A DNA stretch of 64,000 bases from Oscheius tipulae (GCA_037178975.1 JASJZH010000001.1:6556501-6620500), one strand, 5' to 3'; shown: positions 43,977-57,000, counted from the first letter of the stretch. Notes: a model not told the origin generated them from the letters alone. A program made the numbers and translations.

Positions 43977-44574
43977 CTAAAAGTTGCTCGGACTGTAGAT
44001 CCATCTATCGCCATCCCATCGCCAGTTGCTCTTGTCATACCAATACTTCAGATCGTAGTATCGAGAATCGACGGGAGGGACGTCCCCCTTGCGGGTGTTT
44101 TGCGGATGCATGAAGTAGTCTTCAGTCCAGAACTGGTAGTCTTTTGGATTGTAGCTCCAGACGCCTCCCACTTGCTTCCAGTTTCTCCGGTCATACCAGA
44201 AGCGCGGCTCGTAATAGCGGGAATCTCTGGGATCAGCCTCTTTGACCAGACTGACAGCCTCTTGACTCTCTGTGAAAAACTCAAAATTCCTGGGCTCGTA
44301 GATCCACTCTCCTCGGACCCATTGCCAGTTGCGACGATCGAACCAGTACCTGGGATCGTAGTAGCGTGGATCTTGATTAGCCGGAGCGTAAGGACGAACG
44401 CTGTCTTCTTGCCGAGGACGGTTCATCATATAGATGCTTTCTTCTCCGTGCGGATCAGCGTATCTATAAGTTGAATGAGTACGTGTTGTGGGCATTAAAG
44501 AATTACTTGTACCACTGCGTTTCCTCCTGTTTCGGCGGCTCTTGACGGATTGGAGCTGGAGCTGGGACTCTGTT
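43977..44574 (-). CDS. Tyr/Trp-rich three-repeat protein, 5' end open
   Basis: Two exons (44574-44507, 44463-43977) join in phase. After a Pro-rich lead (NRVPAPAPIRQEPPK) and YADPHGEESIYMM, three repeats of about 45 residues follow: PRYYDPRYWFDRRNWQWV with EWIYEPRNFEFF; SRYYEPRFWYDRRNWKQV with WSYNPKDYQFW; and SRYYDLKYWYDKSNWRWD with RWIYSPSNF to the stop. Each has the pattern D-x-RYY-x(3)-YW[FY]D[RK]xNW, then W-x-Y-x-P. Such aromatic density is seen in cross-linked cuticle or eggshell proteins, but also resembles a small folded aromatic repeat; I do not recognise a family. A short ATG exon near 44.7-44.8 kb may be its start but does not join in phase. Confidence 0.62.
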
Positions 44575-45082
44575 CTGAAAAACATTGTTTTCTCAGACTA
44601 CCTCGAGCTTTTTGAGAACATACACCACGAATCTATCAAGAGTACTCATCAAGAACAAACTACATCCTCTGTCCAATGTTTCTAACTCCGAAACACGTAT
44701 TTCTTTCTCAAACTTTCAATGATCGTATCCACTACTTTCAGCTTGACTCCTAGCCGTTCCTGCTTTGATCGACTGTCTGTCAGACATGCACAACTTACCC
44801 GGGTGAGGAGCACTCTAGGAGACACGGACAGTGTCTATCTAGTGAAAGCGGGATAAGAGTAAAGGTTTATTACAAGAGAGAGCGAGAGAGATTGCGAGAA
44901 AGACAACCGTTCATGCAGAATATCATAAGAGGGCGAGAGAGAAAAATTGTACTCTTTGGATTGTAAAACAATCGTGAACTCTTGTCTGGGATGAAGCTAG
45001 AGGAAAGACCGGGGGAATTCATAGCATAGGAAGAGAGTATGGGTACACTGGGATGGAGCAAAGACACAAGGGGAGCAGTCGT

Positions 45083-46570
45083 CTACTGACGGATAGGGTG
45101 GAAAGGACGACCGTTGTAGGCCTCAGTGCGACTCACTTCATCTTTGCGGCGGAGAAGCCAGATCTTGCGTTCGAAGTCGAAGGGCTCGGTGACCTGGAAA
45201 TAGTGTTTTGAAGAGAAGAAGATCTGGGATCACCCCGACGAAGTCCTCGGAAGTCGGGTTGACTCCGTAGAAGTGTTTGTCCTGGATGCGAGCGTCTCCG
45301 TAGAAGTTCTCTCCTTCCCAAGAGTACTTGGCGATTCGGTGCGAGTGGAAGCCGAGGGTGTCGCGAGCAGCAATCTCAGGGTTGGCCTGGACCCAGTCGA
45401 AGCTGAAAAGCATTATCATGTCACGTATGAGAATGTTTCGACTAGAAATAATCCGTTGCATTTTAAGTAAAGTTCATGGTAATAGATGCATTTGACCCAT
45501 TTTTTCGGTTTGAAGGTGTGTTTACTCGATTCAGCATGGCATTATACACTAGTAACGTGTACAACGTCAAAGTTGATTGAAAATAACGAGAGCAGTCTTC
45601 TACCCAATGGTCTCAACTTTTTAGGTAAACTTCGACGTCTAAATATGAATTTCTAGGGTAGTTTTTCACACTGTACCAACTAAACACTTTTTCAAATCTG
45701 AAAAATGGTTTAAACGCATCGAAAAAGACAAAAATGCTATATTCATTCGGTACGCAATTTTGCGTCAAGTCGAACTGTGGGGCCTCCTTCACTACTACCA
45801 AGTTCATGTCATTCGCTTTCATCTTTCAGTGGTCCCCTGAGACGTGCTCTTTTTCATTCTTGTCATGACAAGGAACTCTCTCTCTCTCTCTCTCTCTCTC
45901 TCGAAGTTCAGTTCATTGCGGAACTGTTCCCCTTTTCCATTCTTGAGCAGCGTCGTGGACGACAGATAAGCCCACCCAATAGGGAAAAAAGCGCCGGCAC
46001 CTTCCTATCAGCGCCCTTTCACAACATAGTACAAAGAGAACTCACGGAATAGGCTCGGACGGGTTGAAGCGGTTCCTCGACAGAATTCTGAATCCGCCAC
46101 AGACCTCGACAATGTCCTGGTTGTAGCCAACGAACTGAGCACAAATTTTTCCATTCGGGCGGACGGTGGCATGCCCAAAGGCCTCGTAGTGCTTGCCCTC
46201 GTACTTGGTCTTAGTGATCCAGTAGGCAACGTAGCCATCTCCGATCTGATCGAAGACCAAGAAGTCAGCACGAGAACGACCATCGCGGATCTGGCCGTCG
46301 TATCCGATACTGCTCCAATAGTCGTCTCCGATGAAGCTGCCAGTTCCTCGACAGATTCGAGGACGTCTGACTTCTAGAGGGGGAGCCTGAAAGACGTTCT
46401 TGTTTGATTCGCAACATAGAGAGCATGCTGTTGCCAATGATCATAAAGTGAGGGAAGGTGTTTGTTGAAGAACTCACCCTGGACTCACTGTAACGACGAC
46501 TGGAACATCTGTTGGCTTCTGTCTGACCGAAGACTCCTAGAAGGAGAATGAGAGCGGCAAGCCGCAGCAT
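45083..46570 (-). CDS. Secreted protein, 237 aa, unknown family
   Basis: Four exons (46570-46478, 46386-46046, 45402-45234, 45193-45083) join in phase to 238 codons. A clear signal peptide (MLRLAALILLLGVFGQTEA) is followed by CSSRRYSES, PRICRGTGSFIGDDYW, a beta-rich middle (DGYVAYWITKTKYEGKHYEA, GKICAQFVGYNQDIVEVCGG) and an aromatic C-terminal part (FDWVQANPEIAARDTLGFHS, DKHFYGVNPTSEDFVG, PFDFERKIWLLRR). Cysteine spacing suggests two disulfides. It is head-to-tail with the two repeat-protein genes downstream (about 0.3-0.5 kb apart), compatible with an operon or a functional cluster. The 640-nt intron carries a TC run. Confidence 0.68.
45876..45902. repeat. (TC)n microsatellite
   Basis: About thirteen TC units within the second intron of the 237-aa secreted-protein gene. 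Confidence 0.85.
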
Positions 46571-48301
46571 TCTGAAAAGCTTATCTCTTGGAAGGAAGAG
46601 AGAGACAAAGGAGTTCCAAGAAATGGATCAATGTACTCTATGGCACAATAAACTAGCGCACTGATAGGACTGGAGCCAAGGGACGAGGGCGTGAGAAATG
46701 ACCGTGCAGGTCTGGAGGCCGTTCCGTGCCATTGGACTGAGAGGAAGAGAGAGAGGGAGAAAAAGTGGGAGGAGACTAGCGGAAATGAGTCAGGATCCTC
46801 CTTACGAGACGGTTGCGTGACTGACCAGATGGCAGCTGGTGAGACAAAGAAAAATTAGACTATTCAACCGTTTAGTCTCTCCGATTGACAGCCATTTGTC
46901 ATTCCTCTTCGTTATGACAGCAGCTCGTGAAAGATTTTACAATCTGTTTACTTCGACTCTGACTGGAGACTGAATGTAGGATTGATATCATGAAATAGTT
47001 TATCTGAAGAAATATATCGAGATAGCTAGTGTTTAAGACTTTCCGATGTGAAAAATGACTGTTTGTTTTATGAATACAGTCAGCAGAAATGTCAAGAACG
47101 ACTCATAAGCCTGAAAAAAGTTGGTCTATTTGGAGGAACTTGTCCAGGATAGTACTGCGATGCTATAACTGTTCTTGTGTTCTGATTCTCTTTCTCTCAC
47201 TCTGCGAGAAAAGTGGAGAGAATGAGGTCTAGTATAAAAGAAGAGCAAAACTTCCGGTGAACCAAAAAGATAGAGAGCTGTGCTGGAAAAGTTCTTTTCT
47301 CGATTTATAAACCCACTCCCCCGATCTGTAGGAGGCTGATGAAGAAATGTTTCCCAGTCATCCGCCCTTGTCCTGGTCATGGCATGAGGAAACCGAGTCA
47401 GACTTCCACTAACCCACACAAACATAAGAAATTCGTCAAACTCACAGATTCCCAAAAGCAATGAGGCGTCGGATGGTCTCGCCCCCGGGAAAGAGTTGAA
47501 AAGAAATGAATTGTTATCAGTCAGGAGCTGGAATGTCCATCTGGAACTGTGGCTACCGACGTCATCAGTCGGAATGTGTCAGTCTAGAAGCAAATTCCTC
47601 AGATGTTTACCTTGACTCATAACAGAAGATGAGAAAATGTAGAATTGGGCAAGAGGGAACTGGACTGACGCGCGTATCGGGAGTCTCTACGCGACTATTA
47701 ACATGACGTCCTTGCCGACGAAAAGATGGATGTATTCGCCTTTGCCGCTGCCCCCAAACGAACGGCAAAAGTGCGGAGTTGTGGACAGGTAACTTGGCCC
47801 GAAAGTGTGAAGAGACACCCTAAACTCTGCGGGAGGTGGCGCCGTTTTTGTCCGGATCCAATCACACTATACGAGGTTAGCAAGAGTGCAAATTTGATGA
47901 ATTCCTAGTAATGGCAGTCGGTGGCTGCGGCTTTTGAACGTCCACAGCAACTAGGAACTGTTTTCGAGGAGTCAACTGTGGTTTGATGTTCCCAAAAGTA
48001 GTACAACCAAAAGAGAGGACAAGAAAAGGACAGACCAACTGACTCGATATGGGAATGGATTGGCTCCCAGTGACTAATAACCTTTTGGTTGCGCTCTGAC
48101 TTGTCTATTGTCCCGGTTGATCAGTCACAAGTCCGTCAGGATGGCACTACTTGGACGAGAAAGCCTACAGTTTGTATTGCTAGAGAGGCGATTTTGCTGC
48201 TGGCAATTGTTGCCATTACCATTTCTGAACAAAAAAGAACTGTATCTAAAAACTAGCAACGTTTCTCGGAGTGACAATTAAACAGTTGCTGTTCGCGAGC
48301 G
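46571..48301. other. Intergenic region, divergent promoters
   Basis: This lies between the minus-strand secreted-protein gene and the plus-strand MSP gene, so it should contain both promoters. An open stretch at about 47703-47905 has two legal frames with ATGs but no recognisable product. I see no repeats. Confidence 0.5.
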
Positions 48302-48730
48302 ATGGCTGCCTGCGGAGGGAACTTCATCGGGAACAAGCCAAACGAGCCGCCGTTTCTGCTGAAGCTGGTGATGGGAGACGGCTACCAGGACGGACGACAG
48401 ATCTTCCGCTACAAACTGGGCTCTCCCGCCGTGGTCAACTGTAGCATCGAGAACGGGACAGCCAGTCGACAGAGCTTTAAGATCAAAACTACGGACAACG
48501 ACATCTTCAAGGTTCGACCAGTGATGGCCATCGTCGAGCCGAACGCCTCCGTCCCTGTCAGCATCACCTTCAAAGCCGAGAAACCCGGAGAAAATTGTCG
48601 CCACTTCCTCGCCTTCTACAACACGAAAGTGCCGGCCGACGGAGCCAGGAAGGCCAAGGACTACTGGGCCAATGGACGAGCTGAAGGAGTCACCAGGATC
48701 ATTGTCAGGTTCGAAGAAGAGAAAAAGTAG
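48302..48730 (+). CDS. MSP-domain protein (sperm-specific small MSP type)
   Basis: A single uninterrupted exon encodes 142 aa. MSP domains are Ig-like folds that, in nematodes, assemble the sperm cytoskeleton or bind FFAT motifs. The domain spans about residues 15-135 with the hallmark FKIKTTDNDIFKVRP, then an IVEPNASVPVSITF strand pair, and ends VTRIIVRFEEEKK. The N-terminus (MAACGGNFIGNKPNE) is not the MSP consensus, so it is more like the SSP/VAP-related class than true MSP. No TM anchor follows, unlike VAP. Lack of introns in an intron-rich region is typical of nematode sperm genes. GC-biased third positions contrast with its flanks. An AATAAA follows the stop by about 20 nt. Confidence 0.85.
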   Translation: MAACGGNFIGNKPNEPPFLLKLVMGDGYQDGRQIFRYKLGSPAVVNCSIENGTASRQSFKIKTTDNDIFKVRPVMAIVEPNASVPVSITFKAEKPGENCRHFLAFYNTKVPADGARKAKDYWANGRAEGVTRIIVRFEEEKK

Positions 48731-51012
48731 AACGAGGGAACAAGAGAAATAAAGAAGCAAGTAACAGTTATCTGTTCTGAGCGACACTGCCAACGCATGG
48801 AACTCCTGTCAAAAAGTAGCTATCAGGCACTTTTTGACAAGGCTTGTATGGGGAAGTGACTAATGTTTTCTCAGCCGGACTTTAGATCTTCTTTCTACTT
48901 TGGTAGCTAACAGACTTGTCTGACCATGGTCAAAATGCCTTCACTGTTGGTAGTAATAAGTTCAACATAGAACATCACTGTGACTGCCTCCTGCCCGACG
49001 TGCAGCTGTCCTCTTTGCCAAAAAGGAAATAGAGATAGGCTAAGAAGGATAATCTCATTCAATGTGTCATTCCTTTGTGTTCAGAACGTCAAATGATAGG
49101 CGGGTCTGATAGGGGAACTGCTTCTTGACGAATACTAGGAGAGCTATTGAACTGGATCTCGGAAGATGAGCGAGTGAGAACAGTGACAGTACTCCTTAAC
49201 CAGAACATCCAACGAAGAGTTGGTATGATCCGTAGCAGAGACAATATCTGAAGAGTGGAACAGTCTCTTTAAAACGCTGAGCATAAACATCAAAAATATG
49301 AAAGCGCGATGATGTCTGTGGTTACCTCTGTTTGTTTGTCTGCTTGTTTGCTTGTTTGTTGTGGACTGTTCTGTTACGAATCTAGACAAAGGGGGGTTAC
49401 GGTTACGATATACAAGGAAGAAACAGCACAACGAAGCTAGAAGCAGCTGCTTGTCTTGGGATAGACTATAATCCAGAAGGGAATCAAAAGAATATGAGAA
49501 GAGGAAGAGACCCTCTCCACATATGGCCTGTGATCATGTTTCAACGTTTATATACAGCGCCAATGGTCAAAATTGCCTCGAATCTGTCTTTTTGAGCAGG
49601 TGATCGTTCCTCCACTGTACAGTCGATGGCATCCTTCAATTGGATTCCTGATAAGAGAAAAGCTGATTCAGCCGACAGGAAGGCATTGTACACAAAAGAG
49701 GGGGATGAAACAATGGAAAAGTAGAAATGTGGAGGAGAGATCAGAGAGAGGAGGTCGAAGATTCCGAGAAGAACAATAAACAAAAGAGTCCCTCATGATC
49801 TGCTTTTGAACAGAAGCAGGCTGATGCTGGAAACAAGAGTGGAATGTTGAGCGATAAGAAAGGATCAGGTCTATGGACATTGGTTCAAAAACTAGCAAAC
49901 AATCGATGAAAAAGGCTCCAAGGGAGCGGAAAAGATAGTATCTAGACCCCCCTCAAGAATACGGAACTGAGGACTGTTTGCCCAGGAAGAAAGAGGATTC
50001 AGGCAGTCAAAAAGGTCATGGAAAGAATCTGGCTTCTTCTTCTTAGTGATGAGACTTTGTCTGTCAATTACAAGAACTGTACAGGTCGATTGGAAAGGAT
50101 AGAGACAGTGGGACGGAATGAAGACAATGCTCTTTATCAGAAGAGCCCGTGTGGGCGCGCTTTCAGCAAGGATTTGCTGAGAATTTCCCAGGATGAATCA
50201 GCTCACACGTAAAGGCGACAGTTCTGTATTCTACCTGGGAAAGGGATACTTCTGTCCGCTCTTTTGAAACTGCCGAAATGGTGGGAAGGAAAGAGTTTCT
50301 TCGGACGGGAACGTAAAGTCTCCCTCTCTCTCTCGAGGGATCTGTCCTTATCTGTTTATTAATTACTATAGGGGGCCCTCGCGTAGCTGCTATTTTACGG
50401 CGTCTCCTCTTTTCGATCGAGCTGTTGCTGATATGGGGCGGGCAATAAAACTGTAATAACGCGCGTGTATGCACAAAAAGCGCAGTAATTAATGACTGGA
50501 ATGCTTTGCTTGGTCTTCGAACCGTAGTCGGAGGAACTTGTAAAGCTGAGAGACTCTTTCCTCATAACCACTTTCAGCCGAAGTTCGTGAACAAGAACGA
50601 GCAGTCGAACCAGCAAGCCTTGATCAGTTTGAGGCGGGCCACAACCACAGTTGAGCTGTCGAGCCAGTCCGTTTTATTATGTTCAAGGCGAAACAGCGGT
50701 AGAAAACAAATGACAACTAAGAGACAGTTATAGTTCACTAGTCCTGACTCATTTATAACTCTTCTTCAGCTGTTTTCTTCTCGAAAAGTGAACCTGTTCG
50801 TCTGACAAATGACACCATTGGCCCAGAAAGATATTGATTGTACAGAAATCTTTATTAAAAACTATGATGTCTCTGTGATAAAACCGCGTGATGATGGTGT
50901 TTTGAATAAATAATTGAGAAAATATACAATCTACAAAGTCTAGCCTCCACCGGGAGAACAAATAAAAGAATGTTTAGGCATTTATGATTGGGACGAGAAC
51001 AGTAATTACAAC

Positions 51013-51050
<38 letters not shown>

Positions 51051-51055
51051 AGTTT
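48731..51055. other. Intergenic region between MSP and tomosyn
   Basis: Open frames here (e.g. 50506-50733) look random. Purine-rich plus strand from 49.4 to 50.3 kb. A long GA run (51015-51046) lies just beyond the tomosyn stop, in its 3' UTR. Confidence 0.5.
51015..51046. repeat. (GA)n microsatellite in tomosyn 3' UTR
   Basis: About sixteen GA units, i.e. a CT tract in the tomosyn mRNA, starting about 10 nt after its stop codon. Confidence 0.85.
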
Positions 51056-54000
51056 TTAGAAGTTGTACCATTTCTTCTTCTCGTACTTTTCGACCAGCTT
51101 GCTCGATCGGGAAGCCATGTTCATGGCCGAATTCTTCAGGTTTTCCGAGGCGTCGATGACCTGGTTCAGTCGCTCTCCGCGTTCCGCCAAATTCTGCATG
51201 GCCATTTGGGCTGCTTGTCCTGCCGTCACCGCGCCTCCATGAGCTCGATCCATGCTGGCTGACGGACCCGGAATCGTCCTGCCGACCGAACGCATGCTCG
51301 TCGGAGCTCCCGAAGAGTTCTTGTCCTTCTCGCCGGTCACTGAAAAGGTCTTTTAGTCTGGCTACGGTATGATATCTTGCGGTGTGCCTAGGCGATCTCT
51401 TGTTCAAACCAGAGGAAAGTGAGAAAGAGACAGTTCTCACTGCATAGAGTCTCACAACCAATAGCGAACAGTTGACTGTCGTCAGGCTTCTTCAGTAGTG
51501 CCCCGCGATTCTGTCACAAGAAGTCTATCGCCTATTCGAGCAGAAACAGAATAAAAAAACCCACAAATGAGATCGATGTCGGCTCCGTCCGAAGGTCTCG
51601 GCGACGAGCCAAAGATGCTGCTGACGCCCTTGAGGAAGCTCGTGTTCTTCGGCGTTTCGGGCATCTCACAGGCGACGAACAGCTCTCCCATTGCTTCTGT
51701 CGTTTGCTCGGCCACCTCGGAACAAACCGTGTACTTTTCCAGCTCGCTCGGACTCGCCAAATAGATGCCCAGGCCATGCTCGGAGAAGGTCGTCTTGTGG
51801 CACATGCTGCAAAGGTCTCGATTGAATTTTCTAGCCTACCCCATACAGTCTTGGAACGGACGCAGTAGCCAATTCATGGGAACAGTTGGAGTAAAACTAA
51901 CTTAGGGTTCTTCGAGTAATTTAAACAAACAAAACATATTTGCATTTAGAACAAAAGCAAGAGTTTCAAAAGGGAGGTAGTGGACCTAATTGACAGTGAC
52001 CTGAGTCAGGACTCTTCCCCATCTCTCTAGACTTAAAGACTTACGGATCGTCCAAATCGATGGATCGGGTCAGAAGCTGTGAGCTGAGAAGTGGTCTCAG
52101 AGACGGCAAGGAGAAGACCAAGACAGCTCCGGCTGCATTCAGTGCCATGAGGACCGGATAGCCTCTGATATGACTGGGCAATGCTTTCACGAACGGCGCC
52201 TCTTCGGCCTTGTAGCTGAAGAGTTGACAGAATGAGGGAAGGGCAATGACTTTGATCTCGTTCTCCGCCACAACTACCAGAACCTAAAGTTTGGTGTTCA
52301 ATAGAATCGAGAAATGGGTAACCTGTGAGATTTCATCGGAACAGTCGGTCGAATTGCTGTAGTCGGGAGACAGACTGACCTTCGTCAGAACTTTATTGGC
52401 TGCCGAACGTTCCGGACTCCCGGAGTCTTTACTTTCTCGGCTTGTCTCCTTGTAACTTTCAGTCGAAGGTCCGACCAAACAGAAGGCTTGATCCATGAAG
52501 CAGTGCATCAGCACTGTCCCTTTCAACTTGACCACCGTACCTGAAGATGTCTCTTCTTTCAGTCCTAGCTAGACGGCACACTACACACTACTCTCGGCAA
52601 TCGAAACACAGAAGAAGAACTAATGACTCTTCGATCTCGTCGGGGAGAAGGTAAGAGCAAAGAAAAAGGTGTACCAGGGACGATAAATCAAACGGGTGCT
52701 TTCTCTAGTTTTTCTTCTTGTACCACTGTAGCCACCGACATGAGTCATCCAGGGATCACGAACCTAGCCATCCAGGCCAGCCTGGTTTGTGACGAGACGC
52801 ATGGTGTATTGCTAAGAGACCCGCAGGGTCCCACCACGAACTAGGCTGGCCTGGCTCAACCTGGCCTACACAAAAATTTTGGCCAGGTTTGCGATGCCTG
52901 GTCAATCACACATTGACTCAACCACACATTTGAACCGATACTTTCTGGAGTTCAGCACGAAGCGACAAAGGGAGATGAACCAGAATAGGAATCTCTAGTT
53001 GGCTTCAATGGCAGTGACTGTGGGAAAGTTCTGTCATGGTTTTCCAAGTTTACAGTACTACCTGCACTACCTAGCCTCCTAGTACTATCAACGAACTCAC
53101 AATCAGTATTTCCCTGACTCTAAGCGAATGAATACGGTATTTGAAAATACGCTGGGGTTCATCTGCCACTTGCGTTCTATTTGTTTTAGATCGTTAACCC
53201 TATCTATTCGATGGTTGTCTAATACTCGTCTTCCTAGCTATTCTATCCCACAGCAGAACCATGCAGAAATCAGAGAAAAACATGCACAGATCTAAAGCAG
53301 GCGACAGAGGATCTTTTTGGGGGGTCGTGGTGGGGTGCAGCACCAAGGGTTTGAGATCTGAGGTGTACTGAACCAAGGCGTTTCCTTCTTTCTCTATCGG
53401 AATCTCTTTCCGTGTGTCCGAAACATACCCGTTTTTGAGATGCCGAAAAGTGGCTTAGAACGAACTAAAAAGTGCTCTGTATAAAAGGGGATTCGAGTGA
53501 TAGGATTGGGGATGGGAGAGAGGATAAGCGGCACATGTGCGGAAAGCAGCAGCTTTTCTTTAAAAGTTTCAGCTCACGACATAGCGAGAAAGCACTACGA
53601 GTTACGGGAGAAGTGGACGAGAACTTACTCTCTTCGGGGGCTGAAATAAGCAAAATGTGTGAAGAAGCTCGTAGAAAATGGAGGGAGGGAAAGAGAGGGG
53701 AACCAACCTGAGGGAGCTACAACTACGGTAGAAATAAGGCGATCCTGAGGCAGTATGAGGTTTAAGGCAATTGTCGTTCCGGCGCTAGTGCCTACCCACA
53801 GACACGGCGACGTTTTCGAATCTGAACTCTTCAATAAGAGTATCCCAAATAACCTGACCATTTCGTTTTGAACACGATTGAATGAAGTGAAGGGCTGTCA
53901 CACTCTCCGATCCTATCCGTTCCAGACTATTTGTACTGTTGGACGGGGACGAGTTAGTATGGTTATTCCTCCCCAAAGATGGCGACTCTCTCGGTGTCTC

Positions 54001-57000
54001 GCCTGGAAATAATCTCTTACCAAATGCTCGTCTTTCATCTTCGAAAAAAACGGAAGAGCTGGCTCTTCTCTCTACCTCTCGGACTGCCATTTTCCATAAC
54101 GGACTGTGCCTTGAAGAGCAGAGGCCGACGGTCAAAGGAGCGCTGCTTCAGGCTCTCCGACATGGGTTTGTTACCTCTTTCCGAGAGGAAACCGGGTGAC
54201 TGAAAAATACTGGGCTTACGGGGGTGGGACTACAGGAAGAACGTCCCGTACATGGCCTGGCTATTCAGTCGATTTCTATTTCCATATCTTGTTTTCTGAC
54301 TACTGTCACTTTCTTAGATCTTTTGTTTACATACTCAGAATCTTTTTTACTGGCTCAAAGAAAAGTGAAGCGTGGGGTCAATCACAATAGCCTGAAACGT
54401 CCTCAGACAGTCAATTCTGAGTTTTGGTTGTGTCTCTGTAAAGTATCCTGCACTACTTCAATCTTCTGTATTGGAGATACTTTCCTCTCTCTATCTTATC
54501 AGCCATGTACGGTTTCGAAAAGATGTTAGAGAGCTACACGAAAAGCAAGACAAGGAAAGAGTCAATATAGGCAAGTCAACAACAGTTATGAGAGTCAAAC
54601 TAAAAAGATAGTAAGTAAAACACGACACGGCTAACATGTAAAAGAGTTGAAAGGGACAGGGAAAGCGTCACCACGTTTAACTCAAAAGCCTGAAACAGTC
54701 ATCAGCATTAGGCTCCTACCTTCTTCGGAAATGTGCGAATGGAAGGAGAGACTTCGGACGACGGTTGACGATTTCTTGGTCAGTTTTCTCATGAAAGAGC
54801 CCTTGACCGAGTGACTTCGTCTCGAGTTTCGTTCCTCTTCTGGATCCGGAGATGGTCCTGGAGACGGAGATCGCTGGTCCGGGACATCTGGTCGATCGGG
54901 CTTGTCCTGAGGATGGGGAGAGTGCCCGCCATACTTTTCTCTCCAATTCGCTGCCAGTTCAGCCGTGTTCCTCCTCAAAATGCTGACTACTCCTCGTGTT
55001 TTGCTCGGACTTTTCGGAGGCGGATTCGGTGACTGTGTCGGAACGAGAAGACCATTGGTGACGGGCTGTTCCTCGTCCTAGAAAGAGAGAAACACTCACA
55101 GACAACACACATGCCGCGAGGAAAATGAAATTCAAACTGAAGAAGCAAGCCAACAGAAGCAGAGCTGTTTTTAATAACTAGACTTACCTCTACGGGACTT
55201 GAGGCGTCGCTCAGTTGAGTATTCAACTGAATGGCCGGAGTTGGATCAGAGCCATAGAGCTCTGAAGTCGCCCAAGCGTAGATCAGGGCACATTGGGCTA
55301 TATCTACCAGGGCTAGACCAGCGTTCGTTCCTGAAATACTGAGATATTCAAATTCAAGGACCTGTCTCTGTCACCGGTCGACTGCCAGCGCGAAATCTAC
55401 CCGCAAAAAATTCTTAGTCCAGCACGCGAGCCACTGAACTATGGCGGGCGGATTCGCGGCGCCGACGGACAGACAGATACCGTTGCGCTTTAGACTAACT
55501 AAGAAAGATGTTTACCAATGGCTATGACTCCGTAAGCCGAATTCAAAGCAGTACAGGTAACACAGTCGGCAGCAGCTGGAGATGGCCACGGCACCAAACA
55601 GGCAAGTTCTGGCTGAAAATCGAAGTGTTCACTGTCCCTGTCTACGCCTTACCTGATATCCTGGCGGTCTCTTGACTGCAGCCCCTCTAACCTTGAAGGG
55701 AACGATTCTCTCGTCTCCGGAGGCGTCACTTGTGTCCGGACTGTGAGTCGAGTCTCTACTGATGACCTAAAATGGGTCTATTATCCCGGTAGGAGCGAGG
55801 ACAGCTATTGGGAATAGTGTAGTTATTGCCTGGCGGGGAAGATTATTCGTAGACATAGAAACACACAAAAAGAGAAAAAAGGAGCATTCCAGCAATAGTT
55901 TCTGGAGGCACGGACAACATAATAATTGATATAGGAGACGCATAACTCATAGAGTGAAGCCGACATGAATGAAAAGGAGTGAGGACGACGTGTAAAATAT
56001 CGAAGACGCTGCAAAAGAAGAACCTTGTAACTGAGAGATGATTGAGAGACAGGACAGGTTCAATCCTTTTTCGTATAGTTTGCATCGACTTACTCGACTT
56101 ACTTTTCTTTGACGACGCATCTCCTTGGTGATCGAGGATCCGGGTCTATCATCCACACTATCCTTGTCTTTCGACGAGGACATCGAAGGGATGTTCACTA
56201 CCTGAAGAGGCTTTGCATATGGAGTTGTATGATATCCTCACCGCAATGGTGTTTGTGTTCTCGGACTTTGTAAATCGGAAAAGAGTAACTTGTCCAGAGA
56301 CGCCTGTGATCAGGAGGAGACGAGACTGCAAATACGAGATTAGACATGTCCAGTAGACAAATTGAATCGCGTGTTTCTCTTCGTGACTACTCTTTTGAGT
56401 GTCTGACCGTGTTGACTTGCCGGAGCTTGTCAAGTTCTGTCATGCCCAGGTGTAACATACCTACTGGGATAAGTCTGCGCCAGTTCTACCGAATTTAAAG
56501 CGAGTGTGTAGCTACTGACACGTGTGATTAAATTGGTGCGCAGCGGGTTCAAAACCCTGCAACTTTTGAACCCGCTTCACACCAACTTAGTTCACACGTG
56601 GACAGTAGCTGCACACTCGCTTTAAGTGTGTCATAGTTGCTCCTATCATACTCTCTTGTACGTACCTCTAGACAGAGTTCGATATTCTTGACAGCCATCG
56701 AAACCTTCTCCGACTTATCAAATTCTTCGAGTCGCTCAAGATGAGTCGAGGTCTTGAATCGGTACAAGATCTGCAGATGTTCTCCCGAAGCCTGCCAAAA
56801 CTTTAAAGAGCCATCTTTGTGTCCTGTAATGATGAGTTCCTGATGACCCGTAGCACAAACTCTTCCGACTCCACCCGTGATCGGCCATGGCGCATTGCTG
56901 ACTACTGAAACCGGGAGACAGATGTTGTCTTAATAGGATTCACTTACCCTTTTTCCTCTGCTTGCAGCCGACAAGGGTGATGGCTCCAATGAGATCCGAA

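Noticed and set aside
47703-47908. Two overlapping ATG frames on the plus strand
   Set aside because: Both lack homology, and neither joins to further exons.
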